53,371 nucleotides of DNA, taken from positions 1 to 53,371 of the forward strand of contig JAPLMW010000094.1 of assembly GCA_026386845.1 (NCBI GenBank), in the 5' to 3' direction. Origin of the DNA: Phycisphaerae bacterium (GTDB taxonomy: Bacteria; Planctomycetota; Phycisphaerae; Sedimentisphaerales; UBA12454). The translations under genes were made by a program, and so were the position numbers. The notes beneath the pieces are model-generated. The model did not search any database, was not told where the DNA came from, and saw nothing but the letters and a program-made list of their open reading frames with translations. This document shows positions 15,830-25,271 of the stretch, piece by piece (within the stretch, counting starts at the first letter, position 1; every line of letters starts with the position of its first letter).

Positions 15830-16642
15830 CTAATTTCGGGTTATTTCGTAGATTTTTTTGCAGTTTATCAGGAGTTTTTCAGCCCATTCGATAGGCATAA
15901 TGGAAGCTGCGTCAGATTTGGCATTTTTGGGGTTGGTATGCACTTCAAGAAACAAGCCATCGGCACCGGCTGCAACAGCGGCCTTTGCGAGGACAGGTGC
16001 CATATCCCTTGTACCCGCCGAGGCATTGCCAAGCCCGCCCGGCTGCTGAGTGCTGTGTGTAGCGTCAAAGACGACAGGGCAACCGAGCTTTTTCATAGCG
16101 GCTATCGCTGTCATATCGTTGACAAGACGGTTATAGCCGAAAAATGTGCCGCGTTCGGTAAGCAGAATCTTTTCATTGCCTGTTGAACGGATTTTTTCAA
16201 CGGCGTTTTTCATCTCTTCCGGCGACATAAATTGACCCTTTTTGACATTAACCGGTTTGCCGGTTTTCCCGCAGGCGACAAGTAAGTCTGTTTGGCGGCA
16301 GAGAAAAGCAGGGACTTGTAAACAATCAACCACTTGAGCTGCCACTGAAACCTGTTGAATTTCATGAACATCAGTCAGGATGGCAAGCGAAGTTTTTTGT
16401 CTTACCTTTGCCAGGATTTCAAGACCTTTTTCGATACCGGGACCGCGGAAACTGCCAATGCTGCTGCGGTTAGCCTTGTCGAAACTTGCCTTGAAAATTA
16501 TCGGGATACCGGTTTTTTTGCTTATCTTGAGTAGTCTGTCAGCGATATTCAGGCAGATTTTTTCGGTTTCGATAACGCAGGGGCCGGCTATTACAAATAG
16601 TCCGCCATCAGGTTTTATTTTTATATTGCCTATCTTGAACAT
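15830..16642 (-). CDS. kdsA: 3-deoxy-8-phosphooctulonate synthase (KDO-8-P synthase)
   Basis: 270 residues, normal length. It condenses phosphoenolpyruvate with arabinose 5-phosphate to KDO-8-phosphate, a step to the inner core of lipopolysaccharide, in the cytoplasm. Signatures: FVIAGPCVIE near the N-terminus, IIFKASFDKANRSS, LTDVHE, NVKKGQFMSP and FDATHSTQQPGG. The cysteine in AGPCVIE (about residue 22) is the metal ligand typical of the metal-dependent class, as in Aquifex; E. coli-type enzymes have asparagine there. The window has no other LPS core gene, so its partners are elsewhere. It stands alone between two repeat-rich gaps. Confidence 0.95.
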   Translation of the reverse strand: MFKIGNIKIKPDGGLFVIAGPCVIETEKICLNIADRLLKISKKTGIPIIFKASFDKANRSSIGSFRGPGIEKGLEILAKVRQKTSLAILTDVHEIQQVSVAAQVVDCLQVPAFLCRQTDLLVACGKTGKPVNVKKGQFMSPEEMKNAVEKIRSTGNEKILLTERGTFFGYNRLVNDMTAIAAMKKLGCPVVFDATHSTQQPGGLGNASAGTRDMAPVLAKAAVAAGADGLFLEVHTNPKNAKSDAASIMPIEWAEKLLINCKKIYEITRN

Positions 16643-16654
16643 ATCATTATTTTA

Positions 16655-16729
16655 TAGCCACAAAGGCACTAAGACACGAAGAAAATTATATTAATAAAAA
16701 ATTTTTGTGCCTTTGTGTCTTAGTGGCTA
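16655..16729. repeat. Imperfect hairpin of CACAAAGGCACTAAGACAC units
   Basis: TAGCCACAAAGGCACTAAGA (from 16655) faces TTTGTGCCTTTGTGTCTTAG ... TGGCTA (ending 16729); 21 of 26 aligned arm positions pair. Each arm is itself a 7-base quasi-repeat (CACWAAG). It fills most of the gap between the lipid kinase and kdsA and resembles in style the hairpin at 6183-6277. Similar arrays are, to my recollection, dispersed in many environmental bacterial genomes. Confidence 0.75.
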
Positions 16730-16746
16730 AACTCATTTTTCCAAAC

Positions 16747-17688
16747 TTATTCAAAAATTCTGAATATTCGTCTTCTCATTCCCACAGGCTTGCCCTGCGG
16801 CGGGACAAGAATCTTAACAGCCTGCGGAATGATGGTTACTTCAAGCGGTAATTCCGGGCCGGGGTCGCCGTCAAGTTCGGTTTTCAGAGGACTGTCGGAA
16901 TATATTTTGATTCTTTTACACTGTTTGTAAATAACATTTTTGCTTTTACGATGACTTTTTAATGTTGTCATAAGTGAGTGTTTGAGCAGATGCGGTTTTG
17001 AATGGCACCTGTAAATGCAAAGGTCAAGCAGTCCATCGCTGTAGTCCGCTATCTGCAATATGGGTAATCCAAGGGCGTATCTGGAGATACTGCCGAAGAT
17101 AACGATGCCGCAGTCTGAGAAAACAGTTTCATTTTCGACCTCGACAGTTATTTTCGGAAAATCATAGCTCCAAAATGTCTGCCAGATAGGCCAGAAATAA
17201 TGCAGATGAGTAATATTTCCCTTTCTCTGCATATCAACGAGTTTTACGATTTCGCCGTCAAAGCCAACGCCGCCGACTGACGTAAAAAATTTATCGTTGG
17301 CCTTGCACAAATCCAGCGGCCGCAGTACCTCTGCCTCAAATGTGCTTATGGCGTTTTTGAGTGTTGTTTTATAGCCGAGTTCATTGGCTAAAAGATTTTC
17401 AGTGCCGCAGGGCAGAAGCATCATAGGTTTATCGCTGCCTTCAAGGCCGTGGACAACCTCACGAATCGTGCCGTCACCGCCGGCAACTATAACCATTGAA
17501 CAGTCGTATTTGACTGCTGATTGGGCTGCAAGTTCCTGAGCGTGAGAAAGGGATTCTGTATAGTCAATTTTTACTTTAAAGCCTTTTTGCTGCAGGTACT
17601 CGATAAATTTTTTTACCGTCAGCTTTTCACAGGAGGCACCTGCGCTGGTGTTTATTATCAGCGAGATATAACCGTTTTGGGGGTTCAT
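16747..17688 (-). CDS. Diacylglycerol-kinase-family lipid kinase (YegS/DgkB-like)
   Basis: 313 residues. The DAGK catalytic fold is evident: NTSAGASCEKL at the start, VAGGDGTIREVVHGL with the GGDGT nucleotide-binding loop near residue 70, and LPCGTENLLANELGY. C-terminal LDGDPGPELPLEVTIIP is the usual ending. Such kinases phosphorylate diacylglycerol or related lipids with ATP at the membrane face; the exact lipid cannot be read from sequence. The ATG overlaps the stop of the upstream CYTH gene (ATGA, 17685-17688), so the two are translationally coupled. Confidence 0.88.
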   Translation of the reverse strand: MNPQNGYISLIINTSAGASCEKLTVKKFIEYLQQKGFKVKIDYTESLSHAQELAAQSAVKYDCSMVIVAGGDGTIREVVHGLEGSDKPMMLLPCGTENLLANELGYKTTLKNAISTFEAEVLRPLDLCKANDKFFTSVGGVGFDGEIVKLVDMQRKGNITHLHYFWPIWQTFWSYDFPKITVEVENETVFSDCGIVIFGSISRYALGLPILQIADYSDGLLDLCIYRCHSKPHLLKHSLMTTLKSHRKSKNVIYKQCKRIKIYSDSPLKTELDGDPGPELPLEVTIIPQAVKILVPPQGKPVGMRRRIFRIFE

Positions 17689-18251
17689 TGTTTGGTATCA
17701 AATGTTATCTTTTTTTTCTTTATGCCGGTTTTTGCAATCGCCTCTTCCATCAGATGTGCATAACTCTGAGGTATGTGTTTCAGGTTTCCAAGCCCAAGTT
17801 TTTTCTGAACCTGTTCGATTGTATCGTCGCCTGGCCCTTCAATCTCCACGAATTTGCCGAGCAGCGGCAGTTCGTCCAGCGCAACCTTACAGCCGGCAAA
17901 AGCCCACAAACTTCTTTTCTTTTCAAAAGCGAGCTTTTCCTTGTAGCCGAGTTCGCCAAAGAGATTTGCAAGCTCTTCGGCTTTTTCGACTTTCAGGCCG
18001 ATTTCACGGCGAGTCTTAAAACGATGATTTTCTCTTGCACCTTTATAGGTCAGTTCTATTGCCTCGCCGAGATGATTTTTGTGCTTTCTTATCCGCAGGC
18101 AGCGGTCGGAATTAACCAGTGAATCTTCCGAGTCATCGTAATAAGAATCGGTCTGGATAAAATCGCCTTCAAACTCGGCGCCTAATTGTTTAAGCTTCTC
18201 CGCTATCGGCTGCAGACTGTCAATTTTTAATTTCAACTCTATTTCCAGCAT
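17685..18251 (-). CDS. CYTH-domain protein (class IV adenylyl cyclase/thiamine-triphosphatase fold)
   Basis: 188 residues. It begins LEIELKLK, the ExExK motif of the CYTH superfamily, followed by alternating strands with many charged residues inside the tunnel (RCLRIRKH, ELTYKG, TRREIGLKV, FVEIEG). The family includes class IV adenylyl cyclase CyaB and inorganic or thiamine triphosphatases; the ending HIPQSYAHLMEEA is typical of CyaB-like members. Substrate cannot be fixed from sequence. It lies 4 bases after leuS and overlaps the lipid kinase by 4 bases, suggesting a leuS-CYTH-kinase transcript. Confidence 0.85.
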   Translation of the reverse strand: MLEIELKLKIDSLQPIAEKLKQLGAEFEGDFIQTDSYYDDSEDSLVNSDRCLRIRKHKNHLGEAIELTYKGARENHRFKTRREIGLKVEKAEELANLFGELGYKEKLAFEKKRSLWAFAGCKVALDELPLLGKFVEIEGPGDDTIEQVQKKLGLGNLKHIPQSYAHLMEEAIAKTGIKKKKITFDTKQ

Positions 18252-18255
18252 TTTG

Positions 18256-20913
18256 CTAACCCGTAACTATATTTACCAGTCTTGATTTAATTACTATCAC
18301 CTTTTTTATCTGTTTACCCTCAATTGCAGAAGCGACTTTCGGGCACGCAAGAGCCTTTTGCTTTATTTCTTCTTCGTCCGCGTCAATAGAGACGGTGATT
18401 TTATCCTTGATTTTCCCCAAAACCTGGACTGCAAGCTCAATCTCTTTTTCCCGTGCGAGGTTCTCATCATATTTCGGCCATTTTTCATAGACCAGCGTAT
18501 TTTTGCTGCCAAGCATTTGCCAGAGTTCCTCTGCGATATGCGGTGCGAAGGGGGCCACGATGAGCACAAATGCTTCTATTGTCTTTTTTGGTTTTGCTTC
18601 GAGCCTGTTTATGTGATTTACAAAAATCATCATCTGGCTTATTGCCGTATTGAAACGGAAGTTTTCAATATCCAGCGTAACTTTCTTTATAGTCTGATGA
18701 AGTATTCTCTGAGTTTCTTCATCAGAGTCGATGTCTTTTATACCGCTGTTTAATTCACCGGTCTGTTCATCGATTACTATCCGCCAAAGTTTATTCAAGA
18801 ACCTGTGAACGCCTTCGACACCCTGCGTGCCCCACGGCTTTACGGCCTCCAGCGGCCCCATAAACATCTCATAGAGCCTCATCGAGTCGGCGCCGTAATC
18901 GGTAATAACCTTATCGGGATTGACGACGTTGCCTCTGGATTTGCTCATCTTCTGATTGTCTTCGCCTAAAATCATTCCCTGATTTATGAGTTTTGTAAAC
19001 GGCTCCTGAGTGCTTACATAGCCCAAATCGTAAAGCAGTTTGTGCCAAAACCGCGAGTAAAGCAGGTGAAGAACAGCGTGCTCAGCTCCGCCGATGTATA
19101 AATCGACTGGCATCCAGTATTTTTCCTTATTTTTGTCCCAGCCGGCGCTATCATTATGCGCATCGAGATAACGCAGGTAATACCAGCAGCTTCCCGCCCA
19201 CTGCGGCATTGTATTTGTTTCTCGCTTTGCAGCTTTGCCATCAGGCAGTTGAACATTGAGCCAGTTATCAATCTTCGCAAGCGGCGATTCACCCGTGCCG
19301 GAAGGCTTGAAATTGCCGGTCTCCGGCAAGACAAGCGGCAAATCTTTTTCATCAAGTGCGATTATGCTCCCGTCTTGGCAATGCAGCAGCGGGAAAGGCT
19401 CGCCCCAGTAACGCTGCCTGCTGAACAGCCAATCTCGCAGTTTGTAATTAACTGCCTTTTTGCCGAGGTTTTTATCTTCAAGCCATTTTGTGATTTTTTC
19501 CTTAAATTCCGCTGTCGAAAGGCCGGTAAATTTTCCGCTGTTTATCGCAATGCCGTCGCCGATAAAACAATATTCACCTTTTTCAACCTGCTGGGCAAGG
19601 GCTTTATCTGCCGGTTCAACTACCGGAATAATCGACAGGTTAAATTTTTTCGCAAATTCAAAATCTCGCTCATCGTGAGCGGGAACGCTCATTATCGCGC
19701 CGGTTCCATAGCTAATCAGCACATAATCGCTAATCCAGATGGGAATTTTTTCGTCATTAACAGGGTTGATTGCAAAAGCTCCTGTAAATACACCTGTTTT
19801 TTCTTTTGCGAGGTCTGTCCTGTCGAGGTCACTTTTACTTTGCGCCTGTTTTTTATATTCTTCGACAGATTTTTTCTGACCGTCTGTTGCAATCTCATCG
19901 ACAAGCGGATGCTCCGGAGCAAGAACCATATAAGTCGCCCCGAAAAGCGTGTCAGGACGGGTAGTAAAAACTGTTATTATTTCATCGAAACCATCGACCT
20001 TAAAATCGACTTCTGCGCCGATACTTTTGCCAATCCAGTCGGTTTGCAGTTTTTTAATCGACTCAGGCCAATCAACGAATTTTAAATCTTCAAGAAGTCT
20101 GTCTGCGTATTTTGTAATCCGCAGCATCCACTGGCGCATCGGTTTTCTTATAACCGGATAGTCTCCGCGTTCACTTACGCCGCCGATGACTTCCTCATTT
20201 GCCAGAACCGTTCCCAGCTCAGGACACCAATTTACCGGAACTTCGTCTTCATAAGCAAGCCGATGTTCATTTATGAATTCTTCTCTTTCTTCTTTGCTAA
20301 GCTCAAACCATTTTCTTGCTCCGCCCGGCTCTCCTGTTACCGCGTGAAGAGGGCTGACATAAACAATTTCGTTATCAGGCCCGATGTAATATTTTTCCGC
20401 ATCCAGATTTTTGATAAGTTCGGAGATTGGTTTTGCCTTTTGCTCGGTTTCGTCAAAGTAGCTGTTAAATAATTTCAGGAAAATCCACTGTGTCCATTTG
20501 TAATATTTCGGGTCTGTGGTATCGACCTGCCTGTCCCAGTCATAGGAAAAGCCAAGTGATTTAATCTGCCGCCGCATATTTTCGATATTCTGCTGAGTTG
20601 TTTTGGCAGGGTGGGTGCCGCTCTGGACAGCGTATTGCTCCGCCGGCAGGCCGAAGGCGTCCCAGCCGATTGGATGCAGGACGTTAAAGCCTTTCATTCT
20701 TTTATAGCGGGCGATGATGTCGCTTGCGGTATAACCTTCCGGATGTCCGACGTGCAGACCCTGTGCGGAAGGATATGGAAACATATCCAGCACGTAGTAT
20801 TTGGGCCTGGATTTGTCGCAGTCCTTAGCGGCGAAAGTCTTATTGGTTTCCCAGAACTTTTGCCATTTTTTCTCTATTTCGTTGAAGTTGTAGAATCCCT
20901 TGTTTTCTTCCAT
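18256..20913 (-). CDS. leuS: Leucyl-tRNA synthetase
   Basis: 885 residues from ATG 20913 ([18 protein letters not shown]). A longer version from 20967 would overlap the preceding gene and adds 18 non-conserved residues, so it is rejected. Class I signatures: [14 protein letters not shown] with the HIGH box (HVGH), the editing domain with [12 protein letters not shown] and [13 protein letters not shown], and QKMSKSRGN (KMSKS) near residue 640. The enzyme charges tRNA-Leu with leucine in the cytoplasm and edits mischarged products. The C-terminus carries the usual anticodon-binding helices. It follows the FmdB-type zinc-ribbon gene after 5 bases and both are probably read from the promoter at 21177-21205. 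No T-box leader is visible. Confidence 0.97.
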   Translation of the reverse strand: MEENKGFYNFNEIEKKWQKFWETNKTFAAKDCDKSRPKYYVLDMFPYPSAQGLHVGHPEGYTASDIIARYKRMKGFNVLHPIGWDAFGLPAEQYAVQSGTHPAKTTQQNIENMRRQIKSLGFSYDWDRQVDTTDPKYYKWTQWIFLKLFNSYFDETEQKAKPISELIKNLDAEKYYIGPDNEIVYVSPLHAVTGEPGGARKWFELSKEEREEFINEHRLAYEDEVPVNWCPELGTVLANEEVIGGVSERGDYPVIRKPMRQWMLRITKYADRLLEDLKFVDWPESIKKLQTDWIGKSIGAEVDFKVDGFDEIITVFTTRPDTLFGATYMVLAPEHPLVDEIATDGQKKSVEEYKKQAQSKSDLDRTDLAKEKTGVFTGAFAINPVNDEKIPIWISDYVLISYGTGAIMSVPAHDERDFEFAKKFNLSIIPVVEPADKALAQQVEKGEYCFIGDGIAINSGKFTGLSTAEFKEKITKWLEDKNLGKKAVNYKLRDWLFSRQRYWGEPFPLLHCQDGSIIALDEKDLPLVLPETGNFKPSGTGESPLAKIDNWLNVQLPDGKAAKRETNTMPQWAGSCWYYLRYLDAHNDSAGWDKNKEKYWMPVDLYIGGAEHAVLHLLYSRFWHKLLYDLGYVSTQEPFTKLINQGMILGEDNQKMSKSRGNVVNPDKVITDYGADSMRLYEMFMGPLEAVKPWGTQGVEGVHRFLNKLWRIVIDEQTGELNSGIKDIDSDEETQRILHQTIKKVTLDIENFRFNTAISQMMIFVNHINRLEAKPKKTIEAFVLIVAPFAPHIAEELWQMLGSKNTLVYEKWPKYDENLAREKEIELAVQVLGKIKDKITVSIDADEEEIKQKALACPKVASAIEGKQIKKVIVIKSRLVNIVTG

Positions 20914-20918
20914 AGTTT

Positions 20919-21134
20919 TTATAGTCCTGAATGAGGGCAGGTTCCGCCTGATGGGCAGGTATGACATTTTGAAGCTGCCGAAGGCTGCTTTACTATCCCT
21001 GAAAAGGTTGAAAATTGCTTTGTCAGTTTTTTACCGCCGCAGGCAGGGCAGATATGGTCGATTTTAGCATCAGCCTTTTCCAGAAATTCACTTACCTTGC
21101 CGCAATTAGCGCATTTATATTCGAAAATTGGCAT
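20919..21134 (-). CDS. FmdB-family zinc-ribbon protein
   Basis: 71 residues from ATG 21134, preceded by AAGGA 5 bases upstream. [18 protein letters not shown] is the signature start of the FmdB/CxxC regulatory-protein family; ICPACGG gives the second CxxC of the zinc ribbon. The C-terminus adds a further [14 protein letters not shown] cluster, seen in many members. Function is unclear (proposed regulator or ribosome-associated factor). The gene is directly upstream of leuS, 5 bases away, and shares its promoter. Confidence 0.85.
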   Translation of the reverse strand: MPIFEYKCANCGKVSEFLEKADAKIDHICPACGGKKLTKQFSTFSGIVKQPSAASKCHTCPSGGTCPHSGL

Positions 21135-21176
21135 AAAATCCTTCTGAAATCGAGTTTTAGGCTTTAAAAACAAAAC

Positions 21177-21205
21177 AGTATATCTCTTTAATTGGCCTGA
21201 GGCAA
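21177..21205 (-). promoter_or_regulatory. Sigma-70-type promoter of the zinc-ribbon/leuS unit
   Basis: Read on the minus strand: TTGCCT (21205-21200), 17 bases, TATACT (21182-21177). The expected start near 21170 leaves a leader of about 35 bases, too short for a T-box. Confidence 0.72.
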
Positions 21206-21263
21206 GGAAAAGATTGACGAAACAGGGTTTTGTATATCCAAAAACACAAAATAAAAAGAGGGT

Positions 21264-21292
21264 TTGACGACCCGAGAGATGTGTAGTATATT
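21264..21292 (+). promoter_or_regulatory. Sigma-70-type promoter of the 21420 gene
   Basis: TTGACG (21264-21269), 17 bases, TATATT (21287-21292). Transcription would start near 21299 and give a leader of about 120 bases before the GTG at 21420. The leader has no terminator-like hairpin that I can see. Confidence 0.68.
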
Positions 21293-21419
21293 ACAATCTG
21301 CCGTGAGTTGGTATCTTTGACTGGATATGAAACGGTGTGCGTCTTAGAGAGTAATAAATATATAGTTGAGTGCAGCAAAAAGAAAGTTATAAACCGACTT
21401 GAGAAAGTAGAGCAGGATT

Positions 21420-21905
21420 GTGACATTTCAGCATTGTCCGGACTATGGCAGCATTCTTGATGACCCGCACAAAATAGTACAATTCATTAACGAGCGAATC
21501 AGCAGCAAATTGGATTGGTGCCGGAAAAACTTAAAGAACTACGAAGGTAAAAAGTGGCCGACATGGCAGCGTAAAGTTATTGAGGTGTTTTACGAGGGAA
21601 ATCTTAGCATCCTTATCCCTCAACATGGCCAGGTGCTAAGTGAACAAGGCGATGAACTAATAATTAAGTGGAAAAGCCCTTGTCCAATCCTGCGGTGTTG
21701 TCAAAAGCTCGGTCTGGCTACAAGTCACGTTTGCAGCACACTCTACCATGTTCAGTACCAGGTGCTGCTATCCCTGATTGTTCCAGGCGCTTTTTTTGCA
21801 AGGGATTACAGTCAATTGCGGCCGGACACAGACTCCTGCCTTGAGATAATCATTCGCAGACCTGATGTGGTTCTATTGTCAGGAAAAGAAACTGAGACGC
21901 AGTAG
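21420..21905 (+). CDS. Uncharacterised cytoplasmic protein with a Cys-rich C-terminal motif
   Basis: 161 residues from GTG 21420, with GCAGGA just upstream. The C-terminal half carries CPILRCCQKLGL, HVCSTLYHVQYQ, FFARDYSQLRP and DSCLEIII. This arrangement (CP...C, a short helix, then a D/C pair on the last strand) is loosely like the L-2-amino-thiazoline-4-carboxylate hydrolase-type or V4R-like domains, but the match is from memory and weak. No signal peptide or membrane helix. It has its own promoter and ends 16 bases from the convergent epimerase gene. Confidence 0.65.
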   Translation: MTFQHCPDYGSILDDPHKIVQFINERISSKLDWCRKNLKNYEGKKWPTWQRKVIEVFYEGNLSILIPQHGQVLSEQGDELIIKWKSPCPILRCCQKLGLATSHVCSTLYHVQYQVLLSLIVPGAFFARDYSQLRPDTDSCLEIIIRRPDVVLLSGKETETQ

Positions 21906-21921
21906 TTTTACTGGTTTTAAA

Positions 21922-23169
21922 TCAGTCAATGAAAATCCGCTTCAGGTGCCTATCGTAGATATTTTCCGTAACTGTTTTTGCGATTGTATCTTCGTATTTT
22001 TCAAGTGCCTCGATATAGCAGTGCCCCATCTTTGCCGCGATTTTGTAGCCGACGTGGATTAACTGCCTGAAATTAGGATTATAGTCCTTACATTTCTGGT
22101 CGTGGCGCAGGGTATTTGCGTATTTTACACTGTCCCATTTTGCAACTTCGTCAGGTGAAGGCAATTTAGCCTTGTCTATATCAATAACCGTTGCGTAAGG
22201 TCCGCAAAGCTCATCAAAATGCTCAAGTGCCTGATTATAAACTTCTTTTGCGATATCAAGGCCGCAGCCGCCTGCAAGTGCAAGACCGATGATTTCCTCA
22301 AGCCAGGTTGTGCCGGCAGTTTTCAAATGCAGGCCGGCGCTGAATTTCTTCAAAGCCTTCTTAATCGGCGTATAAATTGAAAATTTATCACTGCCGGAAT
22401 GAACGCTTAATTTCAAAGTTGCCGGCAGGCCGAACTGTTTAATCGCAAAATTGATAACCGCGATATCTTCGTTGAATTCCTTTTCAAATTGTGCAATATC
22501 GCCGACATAATCGACACCTTTATTGAATCTGCCTGTAAATTTCGGCGCTATTGTCTGGGCCGGGATTTTCTCTGCGGCAATAGCAGAAAGTATAAAGAGC
22601 ATCTCAACAGGACTTTGAGGCAGATTTGATTCGTCCATTGAAACTTCAGTTACAAAGTTATCGGCACCTTTTTTCTCTGCCACGTGCCTGTAGATTTCGC
22701 CCGCCTTTTTTACTGCAAGCAGAAATTTCGCCCCGATTTTTTCAAGGTCGTTTTGTGTTATGTTTAATTTGCCTTCGATGTTGGGTATTTCAATTTTGCC
22801 GATGAATTTTTTGTTGGCTGCGACAAAGGCTTTCAAATCTTTTTCTTCGCATTTTTGGCCGATGTAATCGGCGACATCGAGTGTGAAGAAATTGCTCGAA
22901 TCAATAAACGAATCGACGGTACTCAGATTTATATGGTCTGCATCGACATAATATGAGTCTTTCCAGCCGAGCGCCTTTACAGCCGTCTCAGCCTCTTTTC
23001 TGACGTCGGCAGGCTTTGTGCCGATGATGGAATGTTCCCTGTTGGATTTATTCCAGACGGGGACAATATTACAGCCCTGCTGTTTTGCTTTTATTATGGC
23101 GGCAAGCTGGGCCTTGCCCTGATGAGCGAACCTGTCGCCGATACCGATGGAAAATTTTTCAAGCTTCAT
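21922..23169 (-). CDS. Tagaturonate epimerase-like protein (UxaE family)
   Basis: 415 residues. The segment LKLSVHSGSDKFSIYTPI is what I recall as the signature of the UxaE family, which interconverts D-tagaturonate and D-fructuronate in galacturonate use. N-terminal GIGDRFAHQGKAQL and YVDADHINL may hold metal-binding His/Asp residues. A TIM-barrel fold is likely. Length is somewhat below the roughly 480 residues I recall for thermotogal members. No other uronate gene is nearby, so pathway context does not help; a related sugar acid epimerase or aldolase remains possible. Confidence 0.65.
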   Translation of the reverse strand: MKLEKFSIGIGDRFAHQGKAQLAAIIKAKQQGCNIVPVWNKSNREHSIIGTKPADVRKEAETAVKALGWKDSYYVDADHINLSTVDSFIDSSNFFTLDVADYIGQKCEEKDLKAFVAANKKFIGKIEIPNIEGKLNITQNDLEKIGAKFLLAVKKAGEIYRHVAEKKGADNFVTEVSMDESNLPQSPVEMLFILSAIAAEKIPAQTIAPKFTGRFNKGVDYVGDIAQFEKEFNEDIAVINFAIKQFGLPATLKLSVHSGSDKFSIYTPIKKALKKFSAGLHLKTAGTTWLEEIIGLALAGGCGLDIAKEVYNQALEHFDELCGPYATVIDIDKAKLPSPDEVAKWDSVKYANTLRHDQKCKDYNPNFRQLIHVGYKIAAKMGHCYIEALEKYEDTIAKTVTENIYDRHLKRIFID

Positions 23170-23286
23170 TCAATAAACCTTTCAATATTCTTTATCGAAA
23201 TAGCTGGTATATTCAATATATCAATATGTCCTGCAGGTCAAGAACAAATCGGACGAACATTTTTTTCTCGGACAGTGTTTATTGGG

Positions 23287-23314
23287 TTGCAAAAAGATGT
23301 TTGCTGGTTATTAT
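23287..23314 (+). promoter_or_regulatory. Sigma-70-type promoter of the permease-EIIA gene
   Basis: TTGCAA (23287-23292), 16 bases, TATTAT (23309-23314). The leader before the GTG at 23340 is very short, about 20 bases, and contains the AGGAA ribosome binding site. Confidence 0.55.
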
Positions 23315-23339
23315 TATCTTCAATTTTTAGGAATGGATT

Positions 23340-25184
23340 GTGCTGAAAAAGCAATTGGGGCTTTTAAGTGTTTTCAGCATCGCTGCAGGTGCGATGATTA
23401 GCAGCGGTCTTTTCATTCTGCCGGGTCTTGCGTATGCAAAGGCGGGACCGTCCGTTGTTATCTCTTATCTGCTGGCCGGTCTTTTGATGATTCCTTCGAT
23501 GCTGTCAAAGGTCGAGCTGGCTACCGCCATGCCGAAAGCCGGCGGAAGTTATTTCTTTGTCGAGCGAAGTCTCGGTCCTTTGATGGGCACTTTCGCGGGT
23601 CTTGCAAACTGGCTTGCAATCGCACTCAATGCAACCTTTGCTATGATTGGTATCGGAGCTTTGGCAACGATTTTATTTCCTCAAAGCGATCAAATGACTA
23701 TAAAAATGGTATCCGCTGCGGCCTGTCTTTTCTTTCTTGTGATTAATCTCGTGAGCGTCAAAGGAACAGGCGGACTGCAGACCGGGCTTGTAGTGGGGCT
23801 TATTGCAATTTTGGTTGTATTTGTAGTTAAGGCGGTACCGTTCGTTGAGTCGCATAAGTTTTCACCTTTTTTGCCGTTCGGTACGAAAAATATGTTCGCT
23901 GTTGCCGGTATGGTTTTTGTATCTTTCGGCGGACTCACAAAGGTTATTGATGTTTCCGAGGAAATACATAATAGTTCGAGAAATATTCCGCTTGGTATGT
24001 TCCTGGCCTTTTTTGTGGTAAATGTTCTTTATGTGCTGGTTGTTTTCGCAATAGTAGGGGTGCTGCAGCCGGAAGTTTTGAGCGGTTCTCTTACGCCGAT
24101 TGAATTTGCTGCGAAAGCTGTTGCTGGAACTGCAGGAGAAATCCTGATTGGCATCGGTGCTTTTCTTGCCTTTGCAACCACCGCCAATGCGGGGCTGTTA
24201 AGTGCTTCACGAACTCCTATGGCTATGAGCCGTGACGGTCTTGTGCCTCAGTTTCTTTCTCAAACAGGCAAAAAGTTTCATACGCCGCATTGGTCGCTTC
24301 TGCTGACCGCAGGTTTTATGCTGTTCGTGATTTTCACTCTTTCCATCGAAAATCTTGTCAAGACCGCATCTACCATAATGATTGTTATGTTCATCCTGAT
24401 GAATGCTTCGGTAATTATAATGCGGTACAGCGGTATTCAGGCGTATCGGCCTACTTTCAAGGCACCTTTTACGCCGTGGATGGAAATTGTGATAATTATA
24501 GTGTATCTGTTTCTAATTTTTGAGATGGGCTATGTGCCGCTGGTAATGACAGGCGTCTTTGCGGTTATCGCTATGGTTTGGTATCTATTTTATGTCCAGA
24601 AGCGTATTGACCGCCAGTCGGCAATCGTCTATCTTGTCAAAACAATCGTCTCAAGGCATATCGAGAGGACCGGTCTTGAGGAGGAATTAAAGCAACTTGC
24701 TCTGCAGCGCGACCAGATAATAATGGACAGATTTGATGAGCTTATCGAAAACTGCATTATTCTTGATATAAATGAGAAAATCTGTGCGACAGACCTTTTC
24801 CACAAGGTTTCGCAGGTCCTATCAAAAAAGCTCAATGTTGACGCAAATAAGCTTTATGAACTCTTTATACAGAGGGAAAAAGAGTCCGCAACCATTATAA
24901 AGCCAGGTCTTGCTATTCCGCATGTTGTTGTAGAAGGCCAAAAAGTTTTTGAGATTTTACTTGTTCGCTGCCGGAAAGGCGTGATTTTTTCCGAACTGCA
25001 GGAACCTGTAAAGACCGTATTTGTCCTAATCGGTTCCTCCGATGAGAGAAATTACCACCTCAGGGCACTTATGTCGATTGCGCATATTGTCAGCGAACCG
25101 GGGTTTGAAAAGCGATGGTTCGCCGCAAAAAATGTCGAACAGCTCAGAGATATCGTCCACCTTTCCGGCAGAAAACGCGACTGA
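23340..25184 (+). CDS. Amino acid permease (APC family) fused to a PTS EIIA type-2 domain
   Basis: 614 residues from GTG 23340, preceded by AGGAA with 6-base spacing. Residues 1-420 or so form an APC-superfamily transporter with about 12 helices: GAMISSGLFILPG in helix 1, then FGGLTKVIDVSEE and SASRTPMAMSRDGLVP. A short basic linker leads to a C-terminal domain (about 460-610) like EIIA-2/PtsN: ELFIQREKES, LAIPHVVVEG with the phosphorylatable His at about 528, and VFVLIGSSDERNYHLRALMSIAHI. In PTS proteins this histidine takes phosphate from HPr or NPr. The fusion suggests uptake or exchange of an amino acid controlled by the phosphorylation state of a PTS; the substrate is unknown. Confidence 0.88.
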   Translation: MLKKQLGLLSVFSIAAGAMISSGLFILPGLAYAKAGPSVVISYLLAGLLMIPSMLSKVELATAMPKAGGSYFFVERSLGPLMGTFAGLANWLAIALNATFAMIGIGALATILFPQSDQMTIKMVSAAACLFFLVINLVSVKGTGGLQTGLVVGLIAILVVFVVKAVPFVESHKFSPFLPFGTKNMFAVAGMVFVSFGGLTKVIDVSEEIHNSSRNIPLGMFLAFFVVNVLYVLVVFAIVGVLQPEVLSGSLTPIEFAAKAVAGTAGEILIGIGAFLAFATTANAGLLSASRTPMAMSRDGLVPQFLSQTGKKFHTPHWSLLLTAGFMLFVIFTLSIENLVKTASTIMIVMFILMNASVIIMRYSGIQAYRPTFKAPFTPWMEIVIIIVYLFLIFEMGYVPLVMTGVFAVIAMVWYLFYVQKRIDRQSAIVYLVKTIVSRHIERTGLEEELKQLALQRDQIIMDRFDELIENCIILDINEKICATDLFHKVSQVLSKKLNVDANKLYELFIQREKESATIIKPGLAIPHVVVEGQKVFEILLVRCRKGVIFSELQEPVKTVFVLIGSSDERNYHLRALMSIAHIVSEPGFEKRWFAAKNVEQLRDIVHLSGRKRD

Positions 25185-25271
25185 ACCGTTAACGCTGGGC
25201 TTGAAGATGCTTTCTTTTTTTGCATTTATGCCTTATTATTTAATATTCAAGAAATTGCAAAGGATAATTTT

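Noticed and set aside
19156-20085. 309-residue plus-strand ORF
   Set aside because: Opposite leuS; rich in Phe, Arg and Cys as expected for antisense, no ribosome binding site.
21135-21176. T-box leader for leuS
   Set aside because: The leader from the found promoter is about 35 bases; far too short for a T-box.
23170-23260. Promoter for the tagaturonate-epimerase-like gene (TTGACC and TATATT on the minus strand)
   Set aside because: Spacing is only 15 bases and other choices are worse, so I do not list it.
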